The notes under the pieces are model-generated. The model ran no database searches and was not told the origin of the DNA. It saw only the letters and a program-made list of their open reading frames with translations. 39,969 nucleotides of DNA from Microthyrium microscopicum (lineage: Eukaryota > Ascomycota > Dothideomycetes > Microthyriales > Microthyriaceae): assembly GCA_010405405.1 (NCBI GenBank), contig MU004241.1, forward strand, positions 986,350 through 1,026,318, given 5' to 3'. This document shows positions 35,400-39,969 of the stretch, piece after piece. Every line of letters starts with the position of its first letter. The stretch's first letter is position 1. The translations under genes were made by a program, and so were the position numbers.

Positions 35400-36580
35400 T
35401 AATTCTAATACTAAAAAAGCATCTTAATTAGACTTTTAGTATATATTAGCTAGGTCTAGTAATCTTATCTAATAAAACTAGAAAGTATTACCTATTTTTT
35501 ATATACTAGTAGGATTTAACTAAGAAATAGTATTCTATAATACTATAAATATTAGGTTTTATCTAATAGTACTAATTAGCTAATAGGCTTATATATATAA
35601 AAAATTATTTATATATTATAGAATTATTAGAACGCTATTCTTTAGTATTTTCTTATATACTTTATAGTAAGTTTCTATAAAATTAATATAACTTATTAAA
35701 ATATAGCTAGTCTATATATAGTTAACGCATTTACTACTATATTTATAAGAGAGTAAATAGTTATATAATATATAGATTAAGTAATTATTTATAAAAGGTT
35801 AGAATAGTGCCTATAATTAGTACTATAATAGTTAACTAATATCTTACTAGGTTTAATATATAGAATTAAAATTAAATTATTATATAATAATAAAAGAGTC
35901 TAGACTTATTAAGTAAGCATAGACTATAAATATAGTAATGCCTAGTATCTAACTATTATTTATTAATATATATAAAGATAGTAACTAATATAGTACTTTA
36001 AAACTTATAGACTCTATAGGTTTAGACTCTATATTAGCTTAATTAGCAATAAAGGTAGCTTCTATAGCTTATTTATAATTAAGAGAGACAAACTAGTCGC
36101 TATAGAATAATATAATAATAATTATTAATAGACTAATTACCTAAATAAAGTAATTAAGAAGTTTAATACTAGCCTCTTTATTAAAAGTATTCCCCTATAT
36201 AAACTAGATAAGCTTACTTTAGCTAGTAAAGATTAGTAGCTAAATATATTTATATATTCCTAGAATAATTTAGTAAATAATTAACTTATCTTATATAGAA
36301 GGAGTAATAATAATAGCTAGTATTTTGCTTATTATAGTAGCATAGTAGTAATAAAAGAAGATATAAACTTTTAGTAGCTTAATAGAGTAGTAATTAAGAC
36401 GTTCTTATAGAAAATAGCGTAAGTCTAATATTAACTTCTATCTAACTATTTAGATTTAGCTTATCCTACTATTACTAATTATAAACTATAAATCTCTTAT
36501 TTATCTTATATAATACTTAAACTTACTTATATGTTTAATAATATATTAATATAATAGCTAAACGTAACTTTATAATATAA
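35400..36580. other. Stretch without a recognisable feature
   Basis: RIP-saturated DNA after the 60-bp array. No followable frame or repeat copy was found. Confidence 0.45.
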
Positions 36581-36584
36581 ATTA

Positions 36585-37075
36585 ATATAACTAAACGTAA
36601 TTTTATAATATAGATTAATACCTAGCCTTTACTTTAATATAAGGAGATATAGAAATAACTTAATATAAGCTTATAATTTTAGGCCTCTTTTATATGGCCT
36701 AAGAATTAGTATATATAATAATTAGCGCATTAGATAATAATTAAATATAATAGTAAGCTAAATCCAATTTTATAATATAGGATTACTACCTAGCCTCTAC
36801 TTTAATATAGCGTAGCATAGAAATTACTTAGTATAACTTAATAATCTCTAGCTCCTTTTACGTAGCCTTAAAATTAATGAATCTAATAATAATAGAAAAT
36901 AATAGCTAAATAGGATCCTATAATCTACCTTAATTTAATCTCTTATATTAATATAGCGTAATATAGAAATGACTTAACGCAACTTGCCTCCTCTTACTTC
37001 TTTTATATAGTTCTTAGAATAGCCTATTTAATAAGAACTAATAATAATAGTTAAATAAGTTTTAAAAATATAACC
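36585..37075. repeat. Degenerate tandem repeat of about 150 bp, three copies
   Basis: Units start near 36591, 36758 and 36906 (next partial at 37051), each opening with CTAAAY and containing TTTAATATAGYGTARYATAG-like and CTCTTTTATATRG-like blocks. Spacing varies (167, 148 and 145 bp), so indels have occurred, unlike in the coding arrays. Function unknown. Confidence 0.7.
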
Positions 37076-37079
37076 TTTA

Positions 37080-38930
37080 TATATACTTAGCGTATACTAC
37101 GTTAATTAAGAGTTAAAAAGTAATAAGAAACGCTACTAAAATTAATCCTAGCACTAATATCTTTTACGTATTATATAGTATAACTTTTAAAATATTATCT
37201 TCTTTTCTTATTATTCTATATAATCTGCTTCTTATCCTCTACTATACTTATCTAAAGTTCTACTAATTATACGTTTCTATTAGAATACTTATATACTTAG
37301 TAATCTTTATTATAATATTATACTTATTAGATTCTTACTACTACTTTACTTTAATATTTAAATCCTAATAATATATTTTATATATAATATAATCTCTTAG
37401 GTAAGCCTATACTAAGTTAATAAAACTATAATAAATTTAGTAAAGTAAGGTAATATTATAAAAAGTAAAATAAGAAATAGGCTTATAGAAGCTTATAAAG
37501 GTTAAGGTATAAAAAAAGGTAAGGCTAAGTAAATTACTATGTATATTTTCTTAGCCTATAATTTATTTTTATTAGATTCTAATTTATATATTCTTCTTTA
37601 TTAGGGATAATAGACCTCTATTATAAAACTCTATAGCTTAAGACTTTTTAAGCTATAATAAATAAAATAGAATAGACTTTATAAAGTAGACGTCTAATAC
37701 TAATATAATATACTCTAAATATACTTACTAAACTAAATATTAGCTAATATAATAATTACTTACTAGCTAAACGAATGAATAGAGTTTTTAGACCTAACTA
37801 GGCAGATATAAGTTAAAGGTACTATTATTAAGCGAAATAGTACTTATAAATCTAGAAGTATTAATGAACTCTAAGCCTTAAACTCTAAGTTAGGCTTACT
37901 TAACTATCTAAAAACTAGCTTAATAATTTCTAAAAGAATAATTCCTATTAAATATTAACTAAGTCGTAATTCCTATATAGTATTAAACGCTACTTTTAAT
38001 AAAGCTCTAAAAGCTGCCTAAAATATAGGACCTATAAGTACCTTAAATAAGTCTTTTAGTAATAGCTAAGTATTTCTACTATTTATTTGTCTAGATTTGT
38101 CTAGAAAGCTAATAAATACTAATAAATATATAAGTCTTAAACTATTCTAGAAACCTTTTCTCTTTACCTTATTAATTATAATAACGTAATTACTTAGAAA
38201 AGCTTAATAGGTAACGTAGTATTATATAATATACTAGTATTTATTTCTTTTATTCTATTTTGTCTCTACCTTATTATATATATAAACTAACATAATAGTA
38301 TTAAAGTAGATTCTTCTAACTATAGCCCTTCTTAAGCTATAAGTAATAAAGACGCCGCGCTAGGTTATTTCTATTTATAGAAACTAAGATAAGCGTAAAT
38401 ATATAACTTACTACTTTCTAATATAGACTAAATGTTTATTTCTAGCTTAGGTAATTATCTTCTTAGTAATTGCCTTATATATAGTATAAATATAAATAAG
38501 CTCTCTTTATAATCTATATAATCTAGTTTACTAGTTTCTATACCTTAGTAGCTATATATAGCCTTTAAATAACTATTTCTCTCTAAGCTTATTATTATAA
38601 TACTAATAATCTTATTAATAAATCTAGTTTATTATAAGGTTTACGTTTACCTATAAGGAAAAGCAAATAAGAACCCATACTAAGCTAAAGTCTATATAAT
38701 AATAGAGTTATTAAATTAACTATAAATAAATTAACCTTAGCTATTTTTAATAGTAAGTATAACTTAGATTCTTAGCTAGATTATTAAAACGGTGCTAGTA
38801 AGTAAAGTGTAATAAGTAATAAGCTCTAGAACTATTACTATAAAGTATATTTAGAAGAGGTACTACCTAAGTTTCTAACTATAGTAATTAATATTCTAAA
38901 GGTACTAACTATATTTAAGTATAACTAATT
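37080..38930. other. Stretch without a firm feature, with one GC-rich decamer
   Basis: No coding frame or repeat copy was followed. GACGCCGCGC at 38351-38360 is the most GC- and CpG-dense decamer I noticed in the window. Confidence 0.4.
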
Positions 38931-38936
38931 CTATAA

Positions 38937-39470
38937 GAATATAAGTTTGTTCTTATATCTTCTTAAATATAGTATATATAGGATTTAGCTAACTTTAAAA
39001 ACTACTTAAATATAGTATTATATTAGTTAGTATAGAATTACTATATCTAAATAGTTAAAGATATTATTATTAAATATTTAGACTAAGTAAAATATATATT
39101 AATTAGTACTATTTAACTCTATATTTCTAAGATTACTTAAGATTAAGAAACTAAATATATAAAAGTTTGCTAAGTAACTAAGAAAAAATAGTAACTTTAT
39201 TAGATTATATAAGTATAGCAAAAATAAAAAGAACGAACCTTATATAAGTTTATATTTTTAAATAAGACTAAATTATAACTATATATTAATAATACCTTTA
39301 AGAATATATATTATTTATTAGTAAGATAATTCCTTTTTTTATTAATAACTTACTATTCTATTTATATACTAATTATAAGCATAAAACTCTTATACTTAGC
39401 TAGGGTAGGAAATATTCTAAAAACTACTAGGCTATAAAGACTATAAAATCGCTATTTTTAGGTAAACTTA
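38937..39470 (+). pseudogene. Coding relic, unidentified
   Basis: A plus-strand frame (codon start 38940) reads about 175 codons with TAA/TAG breaks, for example YKFVLISS, DLANFKNYLNIVLY and a basic, former-Gln-rich part near 39150-39230. It fades near 39470, before the window ends. No family is recognised. Confidence 0.42.
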
Positions 39471-39969
39471 TTATATATATCTATATATTTATTAAGTTAC
39501 GTATAGAGACTATTACCTAGAGAGTTAATAATTTTTAGTATAACCTACCTATATATTAAGGTAATTTAGGTTATTAAATAAATAATATAATACTAACTAA
39601 TAACTATAGTAAGTTATTAAAAATAGCTTAAATAATAGAACTTATAACTACCTTATTTAAAATAAAAAATAAGCTTACTTATTTAAAAAACTATTAGAGA
39701 TTTTATATTATATAAAACTAGGGTATAATATAAAGAGTAATAAGAGCTAATACTAGATATATATATTTCTAACTATAATAATATTAATAAGCTTTATAAA
39801 GTACGTTCTTTAAAAAACTAGTAATAATCTTACTAATATTACTATTTAGATAAAATCCTAGCCTATATAGAAAAATAATTATAATCTACCTACTTAAGAA
39901 GATAATAAGAACTAAGACTTCTTTAAGCTACTATAATATTTAGGGCGTAAGTAAAGTAGTTCTAAAGCT
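39471..39969. other. Stretch without a recognisable feature
   Basis: RIP-saturated DNA to the window edge; no frame, repeat or palindrome was found. Confidence 0.4.

Larger units (their letters stand above)
1..39969. other. RIP-degraded AT-rich isochore of a filamentous fungus
   Basis: The whole window shows one mutational signature. CpA and TpG are nearly absent and TpA is in excess; the first 60 bases contain 14 TpA, 1 CpA and 0 TpG. CpG, ApC, GpC and CpT persist. Sampled lines are about 22% G+C. This is the known product of repeat-induced point mutation, which converts CpA to TpA on either strand of duplicated DNA in Pezizomycotina. Consequences seen here are loss of ATG, CAR, TGG, TGY and CAY codons, frequent in-frame TAA/TAG and almost no TGA. 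The species cannot be told from this sequence. Confidence 0.93.

Noticed and set aside
1-39969. Ciliate or algal nuclear DNA in which TAA/TAG encode Gln
   Set aside because: Many frames read well with TAA/TAG as Gln, but ATG, TGG, TGY and CAY codons are also almost missing, and a family-conserved Trp pair in the Plavaka relic reads TAG-TAA. RIP explains all of this at once; a variant code does not.
1-39969. Mitochondrial, plastid or Plasmodium-like AT-rich genome
   Set aside because: Those genomes do not specifically lose CpA/TpG and would keep long open frames. No rRNA, tRNA or organelle gene was seen.

Overview
The window is a block of AT-rich DNA from a filamentous fungus, most likely an ascomycete of the Pezizomycotina, that looks thoroughly degraded by repeat-induced point mutation (RIP). 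The first 60 bases hold 14 TpA, one CpA and no TpG, and the same bias runs to the end. CpA and TpG are nearly gone, TpA is in excess, and CpG, ApC, GpC and CpT survive. As a result ATG, CAA/CAG, TGG, TGT/TGC and CAT/CAC codons are almost absent, and former Gln and Trp codons read TAA or TAG. No intact gene, tRNA or rRNA was found. The one long open frame (5388-5789) is part of a minisatellite and starts at TTG.

Read with TAA/TAG as former Gln/Trp codons, several long stretches still behave as one coding frame. The clearest is a Plavaka-type DNA transposase on the minus strand (about 10.96-14.64 kb). The longest is a plus-strand relic (about 23.35-28.96 kb) with a 36-residue repeat array, a P-loop resembling SNF2-type ATPases, and a possible eroded DExH box. 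Unidentified relics lie at 3.06-4.93 (+), 8.52-9.73 (+), 16.33-19.27 (-), 19.48-19.86 (+), 20.46-20.84 (+), 29.29-30.26 (+), 30.41-30.74 (+), 33.44-33.82 (+) and 38.94-39.47 kb (+).

Layout. 0-2.9 kb is a mosaic of direct repeats in three or more partial copies. 3.0-4.9 kb is a relic carrying an exact 360-bp tandem duplication. 5.4-6.1 kb is a 63-bp minisatellite. 7.7-8.1 kb holds a repeat pair and palindromes. 8.5-9.7 kb is a relic. 11-14.6 kb is the transposase. 15.4-19.3 kb is minus-strand coding debris with Asn-rich, 33-bp and 96-bp repeats. 19.5-20.8 kb is plus-strand debris. 23.2-29 kb is the large ATPase-like relic. 29-34 kb is further plus-strand debris, including a lysine-rich paralogous pair and a 33-nt perfect palindrome. 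35-35.4 kb is a 60-bp repeat array and 36.6-37.1 kb a degenerate array of about 150 bp. The rest holds nothing recognisable.

Two features stand out. Most tandem arrays inside the relics have periods that are multiples of three (360, 108, 96, 63, 60, 33), so they are fossil protein repeats. Where copies were compared base by base, they differ by C/T and A/G transitions without indels, as expected if RIP hit each copy separately.
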